Assembly (NCBI GenBank): GCA_029204225.1
Contig: CM055098.1
Location: forward strand, 46,684,799-46,748,798
DNA from: Diphasiastrum complanatum
Lineage: Eukaryota; Streptophyta; Lycopodiopsida; Lycopodiales; Lycopodiaceae
Direction of reading: 5' to 3'
Length of the DNA: 64,000 bases
In this document: positions 12,806 through 24,849 of the stretch, one piece after another
Layout of the letters: each line of letters starts with the position of its first letter
Numbering within the stretch: the stretch's first letter is position 1
Position numbers and translations under genes: made by a program
Notes under the pieces: generated by a model
What the model was told of the DNA's origin: nothing
Seen by the model: the letters and a program-made list of their open reading frames with translations, nothing else
The model's database searches: none

Positions 12806-13030
12806 ATGATTGGTCACGTGATTGTGAAGCTATATGGCATGATTCTACAATACGCTATTACTTCTGAGGTGGAATCCAGGAGGCTATTTGCTATGGGTCA
12901 GGCCGGTTTCAGGGCTCATCATTCTACCATAGATCATATCTTTACTTTTAGAGCTATCATTGAGGAGGCTAGGCATAGGCACCTTCTGCTGCTTCGTGGA
13001 CTTCCAGAAAGCCTGTCTTGAGGTTGGAGC
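12806..13030 (+). pseudogene. Non-LTR (LINE) reverse transcriptase fragment
   Basis: Reads GQAGFRAHHSTIDHIFTFRAI, the RT block found in many eukaryotic LINEs (GQAGFR...ST.DHI), then after a frameshift at about 12975 CCFVDFQKAC, the start of the F-x-D-F-x-K-A-F-D catalytic block. It stops before the second catalytic (YADD-type) motif. What remains is a short piece of palm and fingers, with no endonuclease or 3' tail. The sequence after 13030 belongs to another element, so the LINE was truncated by rearrangement. Confidence 0.75.
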
Positions 13031-13289
13031 CAAATTTTGGAGTCAAGAAATTCCAACACCTTCTCAACCAGTTCAAGCACCTACAAGTGTCATAGGTTCA
13101 ATTTACAGACCAGACTTTGAACAAAAGAGAAAATACAAGAGAGACTTGAGATCTTCACCTATTTTAACTAATCGTAAAAAATAGACAGAATATTATTTGT
13201 TGCTCATCCTATTGCTTATAGAAATTTAGTATCAGAGAAATTGAAGAATTAAGATCAAACTTCTTTTTACGAAGTAAGGATGAAAGGAA

Positions 13290-15690
13290 TTATTATTTGT
13301 GTGCAACAATGAGGCCGGACAAAAACTCCTATTTGTATTTTTTAAATTCTTTGGACATTTGTTGCGAAGCTTACAAAGCAGTCGACGCAATCGAAAACTC
13401 ACGACTTCAACGAATACATGCACGATTTCAAAAAGATCCAATATTATGGGGATCCTTACAAGGTCGAACTATTTTTCCAGATGCTTTGAATGCAACTACT
13501 TGGCTAAAGCATTTCATAGACGTGCATGGAGAGAAATTGTCTAATACCTTATATTTTCACTTGCCGGATAATTTTACAAAATTAGAGATATTTTATATGT
13601 ACAAAAAGTTTGCCAAAACAAAAAAATGTTTCCTATTTGAGTTACTCATATTTTCTTAGAATTTGGAAAAGAGATTTTGGACTGGCAAAGATTCCGAAAA
13701 AATCACGAATGACAGTATGCTCCACTTGCGAGTTATAAAAGTCTGCCAAACAACTTGCAAAAAACAATGATGAGAAAGATAAATATTAATCAGATTTGTC
13801 TCTTATTTTAATTATACTTAATGTTTTGAAATAAATCTAAGTTGCAATCTATTTTAATATTATTATGGTATCTTTATTCTATTAAATATGTTCATTGTAT
13901 TTTTAGTGGATGCTGCAAAAGCCCTTCAAGTGCACAGAGATCAACAAACAGTTGAAAGACAAAAGTTGGACAAGCACCAAAAGATATGTTTGGAATGTCC
14001 ACAACAGTATCTGGACCTTGTTATTGATGGCATGGATCAGAAGAAAACAATGTTGTCTCATTTTGTCAGAGTGCCCAAAAATTTAAACGAGGCCGATTTT
14101 ATTCAGGTTCATCTCGTTGGAACACTTGTGTTTAATGGCATTTTGGAGTCCAAAGTCTTTTTTAATTATCCCAATGTTCGAAACGATCCAAATTTGACGA
14201 TCACCATTGTACATAAGATAATTTGCGAATTTGGTGAAAATCTTTCAAAAATACTTTATTTGCAACTTGACAACACTGCTAGCGAAAATAAAAACCAAAC
14301 TGTTTTGGCATATTTGTCTATGCTAGTAGAGAAAGTTTTTTTCAAAAACTTAAAAATAGGATTTTTGTTGGTAGGGCATACCCACGATCAAATTGATCAA
14401 ATGTTTACTTGCTTTTCTAAGAGGTTGAGATGCAACAAGGCATTTTCTTTACCGGTGCTTTGAAGCATTGTCGAGAAATCGTATGTGCCAAATCTAAACG
14501 TGTCATTAATCAGACACACATATGATTTTCGTGATTCTGTTAAGGCGTCTAATGAAACAGAGCGATGCTTAGCTAATATTAATGATATTAGCTTTCAGCA
14601 CCAGTTTTAAATCAAACGCAATGAATCAGGCATTATATTATTATGGAAAAAACTATTTTCGAATTCAGTTTCATGGCTGCCTCTTGAAGGAGTTCGATTT
14701 TTGCCTAACATTCCATCAACTCAAATCAAGCTTGTTGTGTTGTCTCCCTTGAAGTCCATGCTAGAAGAACAAAAGGCGCAAAGAGAACATCGTGAGATTG
14801 ATCCATTTGCCTCGTTAATTTTTTTGGAATCAAGTATTCAAACAGCTTATTATTTTTTTGATGAGTTTGATCAGCATTGGTGGATGGACTTTTTCAAGGA
14901 ACAAAAAATCAGTTTGCTCAATCTCAAACATGCATCAACGATTGAAGAATTTCATTGGCCTTGTAAATTGGGAACTTCAAGTACGATTGTCAAATCTTCA
15001 AATCTTCCTCAAGATAATGATTTCTTGCAGTTTGTGCAAGGTGAGGAACGTGAAATTTACGTGGGCTCAAGGAAGAATAGGCAAAGTGTAAAAGTTGTAA
15101 AAATAAAATGGCACGGTGATTTAAATGAAAAGCCTTGTTGCACTTCTAGCTTCAGAAAACAATGAAGGACATCCATTTTGAATTGTCAAAGTACTTGGTT
15201 TCATTTAGAATAGCAATCAGACAAAAGTACTACGTGTCCATTGGTTGCGCACCACTTCAACAAATGCTTTTCTAGGAAGGTACGAACTCAAAATGTTGCA
15301 AGTAAATCCAAAGGGCAAGAGAAAGAAATTGTCAAAAAATCAACCAAGAGTCGACGATTTGAATTTACAGGATGTAGATGTTTTGGCATTTAATTTTGAG
15401 TTAACAATGACCAATCACCTACAAAAGTCAACTACATCTATATTAAAAGAACGACTTGGATTAATGGAAAAACCATCATCCTCCACTCATCATCAATAGA
15501 TAAAAACTGATTACAAGGTTTTTTTATCAACATTAGATGTGGATTATGAGGAAGATATTTTAGTTAACTCTGATGAAGAAGACGGGTCTTTCACTTCATC
15601 AGCTGAAAATGAGAGTGTTGAGAATATGTCAAGTTATGAATTGAGAGGCGTCAGTGAAAATTTTATAGAAAATGTATTTTAAAAAAGAGA
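13290..15690 (+). pseudogene. DUF7869-type transposase-like gene (decayed)
   Basis: Pieces in order: 13297-13659 (KHFIDVHGEKLSNTLYFHLP, an upstream region); a frame slip at the A-run near 13618; IPKKSRMTVCSTCEL with a stop near 13735 (13630-13740, Cys-x2-Cys); a likely intron ending at 13906; then 13907-14463 with LDLVIDGMDQKKT, LYLQLDNTASENKNQ and LLVGHTHDQIDQMF. Those three motifs typify the domain I know as DUF7869. They place Asp/Glu residues in a DDE-like order, so a transposase or RNase H fold is plausible (inference). The frame resumes after stops at 14461 and 14608, covers 14701-15165 and, after a shift, 15245-15499, and ends in an acidic tail near 15680. Terminal inverted repeats were not found. 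At least four disruptions argue for a pseudogene. Confidence 0.7.
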
Positions 15691-16260
15691 ATGAATTTAA
15701 GCTGTTTCATATTTCAATGAGACTTTAAAATGCGTAAAAAACAGCGCACCCATTTTTCTCGGGCTGTTCTTGGAGTTGAGTTCTTGGAGAAGCGATGTTC
15801 TTGAATTGTTTTTAGAACAATATTTTTGAGTTGCATTCAACATCTGGATCAAACAACAAACTAAGCATGAGGTACTTTTCATTTTATATTTTATTGCATT
15901 ACTTCATGTTCATTATGAATGACAATACTTCATGCATTACTTTATGGCAATATTTTATTGCATTACTTCATGTTCAATATGCTTTGTGCACGTCATGAAT
16001 TTTATTTAGATTTTTAGATATAATATTGATTGTTGTTTTGAAATCCGACATTTCTTAGTTGATTATTACGTCAATCCACATCCCTAAATTTGACATTGCA
16101 ATTTTTGAAAAAACAAAACATTGCACATATAAAAGTAATGGCAATATAGCACGATCATTTGCAATAATAATATTTTTCATAATATAAATTAATGTATTAC
16201 AAAATTGGTGCTTTAATGTCGCACGAGTCTTTCTAGATTTAACATCAAAACTTATAAACC
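15691..16260. other. Non-coding, AT-rich
   Basis: Contains short duplicated strings (ttattgcattacttcatgttca twice, 15890-15975). No gene recognised. It probably includes the border between the DUF7869 locus and the CACTA element. Confidence 0.45.
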
Positions 16261-16269
16261 TAATCTACT

Positions 16270-16995
16270 CATTGTCATCGTGACGTCCAGTCTGCATGAA
16301 CACAAGCAAACAAACTACATTTATATTTAATGCTTGATTGTATTAAATTAAATAAACTTGACGTCGAAATACAAACCACATTAGTATAAATACAAAAACT
16401 AGTACTTACATTTGGAGGATGACCCCGATGCTCTTTAGTTTGTCGACTAATGCATCGTACGATTCCCTGAAGGCAAATTCATACTCCTCTTTAGTTGGCA
16501 GATGTCCATAGTCCGCCAACTATCCATGCATTCAATTGAAGTTGAAATTAATTTAGGGCTATGTTGAAGCAACTAGTCATAATGCATATTAAAAAATAAA
16601 AGCATATAAAATCAAAGTTAAACTATAATAGTAGTGTAAGTTCACTTACCATGCTTGCTTGCAATCCCGTCTTTCTGCTCGAGCCCAATCTAGGGTTGCC
16701 TATCCCATGCATCCTAGCGGCCGCAACATCTTTCTGAATTTTGTATTTATCTGGTGTTCATTCATCCACTTTTACACGGTTCCAATCATTTCTTGAATAC
16801 CAGGAAGGCTTGGATTGCCCATCCCTATAAGCTCGTCATGCATATCATGACGATGCCTGATCCATAAGCTCATATGCTTATGAATTTCCTTCTTGTCGAA
16901 TTCCTCTTCGAATTGGAATTCGTCACGAAGGATACCAATAACCTGTCGTTTATCGGTGGCAGGTTGTTCGGACCATTTACTAAATAATCTGTCGC
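16270..16995 (-). pseudogene. Transposase_24-like (TnpA-type) gene fragment of a CACTA element
   Basis: Exon 16790-16995 encodes KWSEQPATDKRQVIGILRDE followed by KKEIHKHMSLWIRHRHDM, the W...(V/I)...F and basic RHRHD blocks of plant En/Spm Transposase_24 (PF03004) proteins. A downstream piece at 16408-16520 encodes LADYGHLPTKEEYEFAFRES, and a last piece reads QTGRHDDNE then stop near 16275. These look like spliced exons. The region 16640-16790 has stops. The start is not found because the 5' side abuts the divergent TNP2 gene. TnpA-type proteins bind subterminal repeats. Function is inferred from family only. Confidence 0.55.
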
Positions 16996-17009
16996 CAAAA
17001 TGACATTGG

Positions 17010-20000
17010 CATAAAGAATAGAGAACAAAATATGGTGCACATGCCTCAAGTGTGATGGACAAAAGATGCGTGAAAGATGCATTGTTGAAAATCATTTGTG
17101 GAAGTTTGGACGAAAAGAAGAAGGTCAACCATCGAATTTGGAAGACGTTGAGGTTTGTTAATTTTATATGATTGTTTTTTATTATAATCTTCGTTAATCT
17201 ATATATGTCACTTATGATATTTGTTTTATGTTTGTAGCCAATACATCGAATGCCATTTCACGGAGTTGATCCATCCGTGTTTAGTTACAATCAACATCAA
17301 GTTTTGATAGACATGAGAAAACAAAGAATGAAACAAATTGAAGAGGCAAACACAATTGGAAAAGAGAATAATCAACTTGATTCTAATGATTATGATGATG
17401 AGGTGCAACACAATAAAGCAATGCACAACGTGTTTGAATCCTACTTTTAAACAAATGAGAATAATGATATGCATGCATCTTCTAATGAAAACGGAGATCA
17501 CGAACAATTTGAGATGGATGAAGATGAGATTCTATTGCTCAAGGAGGCAGACACTCCTCTATATCCTGGAGCATCCATTTCGAGACTAGCTATGTCAATT
17601 CTTATTCTAAACCTTCAAGCAACATACAAATGGAGTTATCGTAGCGTGACATCTTTATTCAGGTACTTAACGCATAACACAACTATTATACTTTATAACA
17701 TATTTACATTAAGTTAATTTTTTTTCTTTTCTAACAACTCACATTGCTCTTTTTTTAGGTTGTTGCATCGAATACTTTCGAAAAAATGTGATACCTAAAA
17801 CGCAAAAAGAAGCACAAAAGATGATGACCGTGCTTGGAATGGATTACAGCACAATACATGCATGTCCAGAAGACCATGTTCTATATAGAGGTGAGCATTC
17901 AGAAAAGCTTCAATGTCCAGTGTGTAACGCTTCACGTTTTTCAGATGACATACAAGGGGAAAAAGTGCCTTACGACATTTTCCAATTATCCCACGATTGC
18001 AACGTTTATTTCGATGTAAATCTTTGGCACAACTAATGGATTGGCATGTCAAAAATTGATCTACGGATGATGTGATGCGAGTGCCAAGTGATTCACCTTC
18101 ATGGAAACATATTGAAGACTAATGGCCCTGAGTTTAAAAATGAACCTCGTAATTTGAGATTTGGCCTTGCTATGGATGGCGTAAATCCTTTTAGCGTTCA
18201 AGCGTCAACTTGGTCCACATGGCTAGTTGTGCTCGTTAATTACAACATACCTCCATGGTTGAGTATTAACACTTGTTATTGGTTTTATTGATTCTAGGAA
18301 AGTACAAGGCCAAGAACATAGATGTGTATCTTGCACCTTTGATCGATGAATTGTGCATTGTTTGGAATGGTATTCACGCTTATGACATCTTGAGACCTTT
18401 ACAACAACGAAACTTCGTTGTTCATGGAATTTTAATGTGGACGATGCATGAGTACCCCGGTTTAAGCGAATGTTCAGGTATCTATATAATGAATCTAATC
18501 CGTTCTAGGATTTAACGTTTGAGTATATTTAACTAAGCTTATGTTTAATTTGGTTTATGAACTATGCAGGTTTAACCACATCGGGTTACAATGCATGTTA
18601 TATTTGTGGACTACTTTTGGAGGGTCGACATAGCACAAATATGTTAAAAAAAGTGGTGTACGAAAATCATCGCAAATACTTGTCGCTTGATCATCCTTTT
18701 TGAAGGTTGAATAGGTGATTTTTTGGAGGGCGAGGAGATAATCCTCTAACCACACCACCACCCCCATGCATGGCAGTAGTGGAATGGCATGGTGAATGGC
18801 TTAAACATCACGACGTTAATTCTTCATGGAATGAATCCATAGATGGTATGAAACGGTTGTCTATTTTTCATAAATTACCCTATTGGAGGAATTTATTGAT
18901 AAACCATCTATTGGATCCTATGCACATATTCAAAGACGTCAGTGAATCCTTATGGAACCACATCATTGGCATAAAAGACAACTCCGCAGCTCGTAAAGAT
19001 CTATAAGCGGCCGATGTGAAAAGACCCTATTGGATTCAATACACCGAAGGTAGAGATGAGGTTCTACCTAGCGTGCCGTGGATTCTTACAAAAGAACAAC
19101 TCCTATATGTTAAACATGTCATAAAACAAATGAGAACTCCAACAGGCTATGCACTTTCTTTATGCAAGTCATTTACCAAAGATGTTAAATTAGGTGGATT
19201 GAAATCACATGATTGGCATAAGATATTGCAATTCATACTTCCACTTTCTATTCAAGGTCTCTTCAACGATGACGTACGAAATACGCTTTACAATTTGTCA
19301 TCGATGATTATGTTTGTATATTTTTTTAAGCACTTGTATAAATATGTGATATTTAAATTTTTTTATGTGTTAAACAACCTAAGGTACTATCAATCTTGCA
19401 GGTGGATTTCCTCAAAAGAAATAAAAAATAGTGAATTGGATTCCATGAATATCCAAATGATTGAAATGGAATGTTTGTTGGAAAGAGATTTTCCAACTTC
19501 CTTTTTGGATATACAAGTCTATCTTCTAGTGCATTTGGTCAAAGAAATATCAATTGCAGGACCTGTGCACACGAGATAGATGTTCTACCTTGAGTGCTTT
19601 ATGAAATTTTTGAAGGGCTTTGTGAGACAAAAGGCAAGGCCAGAAGGTAGCATTGCAGAAAGTTGGCTTGTATAGAAATCTTTGTTTTATATCACCGAAA
19701 TAATCTCACAATTGCATCCTGCAGGTCCAAAAATGTAGTGTGCAGAAGAAGATGAACGTGTTAAGGGTGAAGTACCACAAGGAAATGGTGTGCAAAAAGA
19801 CTTTCACCTCAATTAAAAGAAAAAATTGACACATTCATATTATATAATTGTGGACAAATGGAAAAGTGGATTTCAAGGTATGAAGAAGCCAAAAAAGAAA
19901 GAAACATAACATTGAAACGAAGAAGAAATATCAATCGAAGAAGAAGAAGGGCGTTGGAGAACGACGAACCTTTGGAGCCTTTACCTTCAAAATGCTCTTG

Positions 20001-21091
20001 TGAATGGGTTTTTTGATACGATGCTAAAAGCATCCGAAAGCGGAGAAGAAGTGACTGAATTAGAATGGGAATTTGTTCGTGGATGTGGATGGAAGGTTAG
20101 TGTAATATTGTTTATATAAAGTTTTGTTTTTGTACTACTCAATATATGAATAGTATTTCTAATTACACACATTTGTTTTTTTTTTTGTGTTTTAGTATAT
20201 ATCACACACTGCCATGTGGGCATATGGACACCATTACCATGTTGAGAGAGTTGACAACAAGCGACGTACATATGATTGTGGTATAATGGCCAACTTTTAA
20301 CAAGAGAGTCGTTCTAGTGCGAGAGACCCTAATATCATTTCGGGTGACCTAGACTATGTCGGCACATTGCAACATATTTATGAAGTCAATTACGAGACTA
20401 ATGACAAATACTTTATTTTTGACGTAAAATGGTTTAAGGTCATCTATCGTGGAAGCAACGCCACGATTAGAAATGATAACTCAATGTTTTTTCAAATTGA
20501 CTCAACAAAATGTATATCGATGGAATCTCATGACACTTTAGTATTGCCACGACATTGCGAACAAGTGAGACTCTAGAATTTCAATGTCATTAATATTCGC
20601 AATCCAATTATTTATGTATCAATCTTATGATACTAACTTAATTTTTTTTAATTCTTTGGCAAATTATATTCCATCCAAATCGAATAGACCCAAGATGGTG
20701 GTATGTGATCCAACTTAATGCAAGAAAACAACGTGTGTTTAAAGGAAAAGATATTGTTGAATTGGATACACATGACGAACCACCACCCAACTTTGACGAT
20801 GTTTTGGAAGACCCTGAACCACTCATCCAAACTCAAAATGATGTCGAAATGATGGGAGAAGAAAGTACAAATGAAAATGATGAGATTCTTACGAACGTAC
20901 AAGACCAAATTGGGGGTAATTTGAGGCCCCCATGTTTGGATGAGATAGAATTAGAAGAAGAGGAGATTGAATATAAGGGTAACTCACATCATGAAAGAGA
21001 CACGATCGAAAATTTACGATTATACCTAGACCTAGATTCAGATGAGTGTCAAGACTTGTGTGATGACGAAAATGATGAGAATGATCTATGA
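17010..21091 (+). pseudogene. CACTA TNP2-type transposase (degenerate, spliced)
   Basis: Domains in order: transposase-associated Cys domain (about 17035-17150, WCTCLKCDGQKM...HLWKFG); linker with LYPGA (17238-17660, stop at 17448-17450); Transposase_21 block (17761-18035, HACPEDHVLYRGE and CPVCNASRF); a stretch with MDWHVKN, then a stop, then STDDVMRVPSDSP; EPRNLRFGLAMDGVNPF (18110-18180); IDVYLAPLIDEL (18318-18350); LLDPMHIFKDVSESLW (18905-18955); DUF4218 (19390-19660, FPTSFLDIQVYLLVHLVKEI and GSIAESWLV); a basic region (19870-20000); DUF4216 (20367-20576, KYFIFDVKWF); and an acidic C-terminus (20670-21091). GT-AG introns are apparent near 17151-17237, 17663-17760, 18475-18570, 19310-19400, 20095-20195 and 20576-20670. 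Several in-frame stops and at least one frameshift (near 18120) make it inactive. CACTA termini were not identified. Confidence 0.85.
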
Positions 21092-21816
21092 TTATCTATC
21101 ATTCTTTTTTTTATATTCATCGCAACATTTTTTATGTATATTTTTATAGATAGAGTTGAATGTGATAATTATAATACCTGAACCTTGCGGTTATGTCCTA
21201 TTTCAGAATGTCACCACATATTTCCACCCTGCGACGTGTAGGTTTTTTCATGCAAGTTGGAAAGATTAGAACCTCACCTTTAACGGGAAAAAAATAAGGG
21301 CTACACCCCTTCCTAGGATTGGGAATTTTAACTATCTACATTTCACCTTTGCATATTAATTATTTGCTAGTGTATGCGATAAAATACGATATTGCTTTGA
21401 ACCAAATGAAAATTATGAATTACATTTGATTTTTTACTATGTTAGATAACATGTTCTAATAATAAAACAAATTGAAATAACACAAACTCACCAGTACACT
21501 CACTCGAAGCTTAAGTGCAAACGTGCAATTGCTCGCTCTTTAAATGCTTGCTCTCTTTTTTTTGAATATTTTTGTCACATGCACAAGAATCTAAAAATAA
21601 CATTATATTACACAATTGAACCTTATTATAAGCAAATTCAAACATACAATTACCATCAAACATTATCTAGTCATCTACTACTATAAATCTTAATCAAAAC
21701 ACACACACACATACACAGACACTCTCTCTCTCTCTAAAAATTCAATATAAATTCAATCAAACACTATTTATTTATTTATCACTCTTAAATACCCTAAACT
21801 AATGCATAATACAAAA
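21092..21816. other. CACTA 3' flank, no gene
   Basis: AT-rich with short CA and CT runs (21696-21735). A CACTA 3' end would be expected here, but no clear TAGTG terminus stands out. Confidence 0.4.
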
Positions 21817-21945
<129 letters not shown>

Positions 21946-22146
21946 GCACACATTATAAATTTAACAATCTATTACTACCCAACACTATCTATATCTATTT
22001 GTCAATTAACTTAAATTATAGATCAATGCAAATTTCAAAACACATACACATCCTCTCAAACACACATACACTATCTTAAATAATTCTAACAATACTTATG
22101 CACGTCATTTAGATCTATGGATGTATTGTCTTACTGCTGCTTGTAG

Positions 22147-22211
22147 CAAAAACTAGTCAAAAGGAAGAGAACATTCACTTACATTATGCAGACCAGTTGG
22201 TTGATTGTTGA
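22147..22211 (+). pseudogene. Orphan copy of the DY-peptide exon (unit A, upstream)
   Basis: After the acceptor-like tgcttgtag, the phase-1 reading is KTSQKEENIHLHYADQLVDC then stop. It matches the peptide exon at 31771 in sequence, in phase and in the 5' flank (gatctatggatgtattgtct). Asp of the DY pair has become His here. No signal-peptide exon is visible upstream, so it is probably a stranded duplicate. Confidence 0.55.
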
Positions 22212-22937
22212 CTCTTAGATTTTCTTGTTCTTAGATTTCCTTTCAGGTGTTAGAGAAAAAAAGCCCTCCAAAATCTCACATATATATTAATAAAATCCAA
22301 GATTACATGGATGGAATATGAGCCATGTCGCTCATGTGGTCCACTTGTGTGAAAGTCATATACGAGACAACTCAGTTAGTTGAGAGTGTGGAAGATTTTC
22401 TCATGAGCCTCATGTGTCCATGATACTTTGTGAGTCAAACCTGATGGTTTCTTGGTGTACTTGAGTGTGAGACAAGTATAGAGTAGCATGGACATGCATA
22501 ACATCTTTTGGATATTCCAGACATTGTCACAGTTCGTATTTCTTTACTCTTATCACATTTGAGGTTAAAGGAGAAAGTTAGAAATCAGAGTTAACTTAAT
22601 ATACATTTTATAAGCTTCAAATGTGATACTATTTAGTGTACAATTAATTAGATTTCCTATATTGATTGGTTGTGATCGGAATGTGATTCGCCATCGACAT
22701 ATCAATCAAGCACTCGTCTCGTAGCCGACTACTTGGATTAGCCAAGTAGCCGAGTAGCCACACATATGAAAGATTAGCCTGTACAATGCTATTTATAGAA
22801 CTTGATATACTCGGGGGCATGTCTCGAGTTTGTCGGTCAAATTTGGGACCTTGGTTTGGCAGCTGGTAGGGACGTGGCTCTAGAAACTTCTAGAGAGAGA
22901 AAATACGCATAAAGTGGACAGAGCCTATATTTGCCAT

Positions 22938-22962
22938 GCAAGAGAGAGAGAGAGAGAGAGAT
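22938..22962. repeat. Short (GA)n tract
   Basis: About 12 GA units in the 5' region of unit A. A second GA/CA-rich patch lies at 23080-23118. Confidence 0.9.
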
Positions 22963-23491
22963 CAGTCTGCTGGGTGAAAGGGTGAGCATGCTATGTGAAG
23001 CATTTTTTTTTATTGATTTAGGGTTAGAGTTCTAATTTTTACGGTTTACATAGAGAAAATATCGATAATGTGAGGTTTTAGAGAGAGAGAGACACACACA
23101 CACAAAGGAGAGAGAGATTAATTAAATGTTATGGTTAGCTGTTGTTGATTCTTTGTTAAAATTGGACACATTAAATGCCATAATCTGCCTTACTATTTTT
23201 AGTAAGACAGCTTCAAAGGGCATAAGTTTCTACCTTTCAATTTTGAAAGGTGCAGGCGTTTCGCAAGAGATACAAAATTTTCAAAAGAAAAATTCATCGT
23301 ATCTCCTTCCATCTCTTTTGAGGTCAAGAGTTCGACTGTAAAGCTGTAATAAGGTGCATGGACATCACATATGAAGAGACAAAAATGATATCAGACTCTC
23401 AAAGAAAGAGATGGTCTTCTTCCAAATTCAGAACGTAGAAATCAGCCGATTGCTGAGCATAGGAGCTAGTGTAGTTGAATTGATCTAAGGA

Positions 23492-23755
23492 ATGGATCAG
23501 GAAACACAGGAGATCTTGGCAAGCCCGTCTCTAACTACCGATGATTTCAAGCCAATCAGGAATGCTGGTAATGGAGATATGGGCACTATTTGCATTGTTT
23601 TATGTGAGAATCGTTTGGGTAAGTTAGAGATGGATGAGCTTTTGTGGAAAAGCATGCCGGAGGATTGCATCGACAAGGTCCTGGTACGGCTGCCTCTACC
23701 CAGCGCATTCCGCCTCGGATCCGTGTGCAATAGATGGAAGAGCTTCATTTCTTGA
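23492..23755 (+). pseudogene. Truncated F-box protein gene, unit A
   Basis: 87 codons. After a ~46-residue leader comes LLWKSMPEDCIDKVLVRLPL and SAFRLGSVCNRWKSFIS, a clear F-box (MP-xx-x-I-xx-L-x-R-L-P...R-VC-xx-W). F-box proteins recruit substrates to SCF E3 ligases through SKP1. Normally a ~300-residue kelch or LRR part follows, but here a stop comes at once where unit B reads on (GHWHCFLEF). With no substrate domain it is probably a relic. A dominant-negative peptide is a remote alternative. The antisense frame (23497-23748) is a shadow. Confidence 0.75.
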
Positions 23756-23884
23756 AACTGGCACTTCTTCTTGGACTTCTTGCTCTGTACATAGGGCCAT
23801 CTTGACGATGTCTACAACTGACCCTTCATTTTAAAAGGCATCAGTTGACATTATGAAAGTCATTAGCTGACCATAACGTCAGAG

Positions 23885-23905
23885 AACGGGCCCTCCAGGC
23901 CCGTT
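23885..23905. other. GC-rich hairpin, unit A
   Basis: AACGGGCC-ctcca-GGCCCGTT: perfect 8-bp stem with a 5-nt loop, just downstream of the F-box frame. Conserved in units B and C. Confidence 0.85.
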
Positions 23906-24145
23906 ATCTAATACATATTGAAAAGATTTGATATGAGATTGAATTATAGAAACATTGCACAAAATAATTTATAATGTGCTGGCTTTTAAAGTATGCGTGA
24001 AAAATTTATAATGTGCTGGTTTTTTAAGTCTGCCGCACAATTCTAACCTCAACGTGAGGAGGCCTAACCCTAAACTGAAGAGGCCATTTTCACACACAAA
24101 CAATTGTTTTGCCCTTTCAGTATAAAATTTGTAACTCATTCAAAA

Positions 24146-24147
<2 letters not shown>

Positions 24148-24234
<87 letters not shown>
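24148..24234. repeat. (CT)n tract, unit A
   Basis: About 43 units. The homologous tract is ~12 units in B (60164-60188) and ~37 in C (63690-63763). Confidence 0.97.
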
Positions 24235-24237
<3 letters not shown>

Positions 24238-24276
24238 CTGTTGTTGATGATTCTAGATATATGGTGCTGCGACTTT

Positions 24277-24672
24277 TGTTGGTGTCCATGTCACATGACA
24301 CCAACGGTCACTGCTAACCGTCTTCAGTCACATGGCTCATCGCGAATGTATATCTCATGTATCTAGAATACGTAGGATTAGCCAAAGTTTTCTTGACATG
24401 CTTGATGCCAAATTAGATAGGTGTGAATACGATGGATATCATACTAGATAGGTGTGAATACGATAGTCATTATATTGCACATTATATAGAATTATGGCAT
24501 TCCACTAGCATGCTGATATATGTACATGCTTTGTGAGGCTATGATCACACTTTTTGTAATCAAGATATTGCTTTTGTATGTGTGTGTGATTTTGCTTTAT
24601 GATTGATCCATTGAGTGTTGGTAGATTATGCCTTTTATGCTGTCATTTTCCTCGTTGTGATTCATTCTAACA
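24277..24672 (+). repeat. 5' LTR (396 bp)
   Basis: TGTTGG...CTAACA. It shares both ends with the 3' LTR but has ~254 bp more in the middle. That middle part includes a tandem pair of tagataggtgtgaatacgat (24413-24465). A PBS-like GTATCAGAGC occurs only about 60 bp after its end (24735), unusually far. Confidence 0.85.
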
Positions 24673-24849
24673 ATGGTTATGGGCCCACGTACGTAAAGGA
24701 AGAATCCAGGATCACATACTATCTTGGATCGAGCAGTATCAGAGCAACATCGATTGCTGATTCTACCTTTTGTTGCCACTAGTGAACTCGTGTGATCAGT
24801 CAATCTGCACAAAGTGACAATCGTTTGAAGCTCCTACAAATCGGAGAAG

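Noticed and set aside
16772-17128. Whole 118-codon minus frame as one exon
   Set aside because: Only the part up to ~16995 fits Transposase_24. The upstream part is antisense to the TNP2 Cys domain.
23497-23748. Minus-strand frame antisense to the F-box (also 59498-59969 and 63044-63295)
   Set aside because: Mirror of the F-box frame; its conservation between units follows from the sense strand.
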